64,000 nucleotides of DNA from JBOGNO01 sp050747245. Lineage in GTDB: Bacteria > Acidobacteriota > Terriglobia > Acidiferrales > UBA7541. Below, one piece after another: positions 63,561-64,000 of the stretch (position 1 is its first letter; each line of letters opens with the position of its first letter). Location: the NCBI GenBank assembly GCA_050747245.1, contig JBOGNO010000007.1, positions 1 through 64,000 on the forward strand, in the 5' to 3' direction. Below the pieces are notes generated by a model, which ran no database searches, was not told the origin of the DNA, and saw only the letters and a program-made list of their open reading frames with translations. A program made the translations under genes and the position numbers.

Positions 63561-64000
63561 TCAGGCGCGCTTAGTCATAAGGCAGAGGCCGAGGGCGTAG
63601 GCGAAGGTGCCGGTCAACATTCCGGCAAAAACGTCGGCGACGTAATGGTAGCGGCCGTACACGGTTGCAACCATCATGCACACGAAAAACGGCAGGCAAA
63701 TCCAGAAAAGCCAGCGGCGATAACGCCAGGAAGCAAGAATCGCGACCATCGAGCCTGAGACGTGTGCCGAGGGGAAGGCCGCGCCGTGGACTCGGCCAAA
63801 GCGCTCGATGGAATTGATGAGATGTGTAGCTGGGCCCGCCGCGAGCGGGGCTGCGGGAAGGGCGGCCAGGGCGAAATGCGGACTTTCGATGGGGAAAAAA
63901 ACGGCGATGACATACACAGTGTAATGCGCGATGGCGGTAGAAGTCATGACGGTCCAGAAGGCGCGGTCTTCGCGGCGCGCGTATAGGAGCGCGGGAAGCG
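63561..64000 (-). CDS. PAP2-family phosphatase, 5' end cut by the window edge
   Basis: The C-terminal part of a polytopic membrane phosphatase. Conserved PAP2 motifs are PSAHVSGSMV with the catalytic His region and YGRYHYVADVFAG with the second His-Asp. The coding frame continues without a stop to base 64000 (about 146 residues seen; LPALLYARREDRAFWTV before the first in-window Met), so the true start lies outside. Members dephosphorylate undecaprenyl pyrophosphate, phosphatidic acid or similar lipids. Confidence 0.85.
   Translation of the reverse strand, partial: LPALLYARREDRAFWTVMTSTAIAHYTVYVIAVFFPIESPHFALAALPAAPLAAGPATHLINSIERFGRVHGAAFPSAHVSGSMVAILASWRYRRWLFWICLPFFVCMMVATVYGRYHYVADVFAGMLTGTFAYALGLCLMTKRA

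Overview
The window looks like chromosomal DNA of an acidobacterium (phylum Acidobacteriota). The basis is a partial 16S rRNA gene on the minus strand at the left edge, two very large Oar-like TonB-dependent receptors with N-terminal carboxypeptidase-regulatory domains (an expansion typical of this phylum), an LptD-type outer-membrane protein showing a diderm envelope, and a GC-rich codon choice throughout. The 16S sequence was read by eye, so no rank below phylum is claimed.

Layout. 1-2.1 kb: 16S 5' part, its boxA leader, a repeat cluster (A) and a strong sigma-70-type promoter. 2.1-8.3 kb: TonB-dependent receptor with terminator, then two MacB/FtsX-type permeases. 8.3-20 kb: mostly minus-strand housekeeping genes (mtnA, CPBP protease, a deoxyhypusine-synthase-like protein, uvrA, a Ni/Co transporter, tRNA-Asn, dienelactone hydrolase, rhodanese, polA). 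20-27 kb: second TonB-dependent receptor, an ECF sigma factor translationally coupled to an unusual zf-HC2/bactofilin-like membrane protein, and a secreted Gly-rich protein. 27-36 kb: threonine catabolism (tdh-kbl), a POT-like transporter, cytochrome c, NAD salvage (pncB-pncA), HU and an M20 peptidase. 36-44.6 kb: PilZ protein, tRNA-Ser, sensor kinase, ABC exporter, a tandem M42 peptidase and a deoxynucleoside kinase. 44.6-54.7 kb: secreted peptidases and hydrolases (S9, CocE/NonD, aspartylglucosaminidase-like), an L-2-hydroxyglutarate oxidase-like enzyme, and a YibQ-like deacetylase overlapping an S41 protein that lacks its catalytic residues. 54.7-59.3 kb: an accessory island with repeat cluster B, a solitary AT-richer DUF262/HNH gene, an array of eight hairpin units, and an RDD protein carrying an in-frame copy of one unit. 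59.3-64 kb: lptD, an amidase, a small membrane protein and a PAP2 protein cut by the window edge.

The most unusual signals are three. (1) A hairpin-unit array (57288-57823) has stems that vary in sequence but keep pairing, with one unit inside the reading frame of the neighbouring RDD gene. (2) A dispersed repeat family is built from TGTCYCGATTAG boxes and a TTTGTTTTCAATAAGTTA core at fixed 27- and 67-nt offsets; it occurs as two inverted full clusters 53 kb apart, plus partial copies. (3) Several protein architectures depart from their families: a catalytically empty S41 protein, a dead-plus-live tandem M42 peptidase, and an anti-sigma/bactofilin fusion. All functional calls are made by reading motifs; no database search was run.
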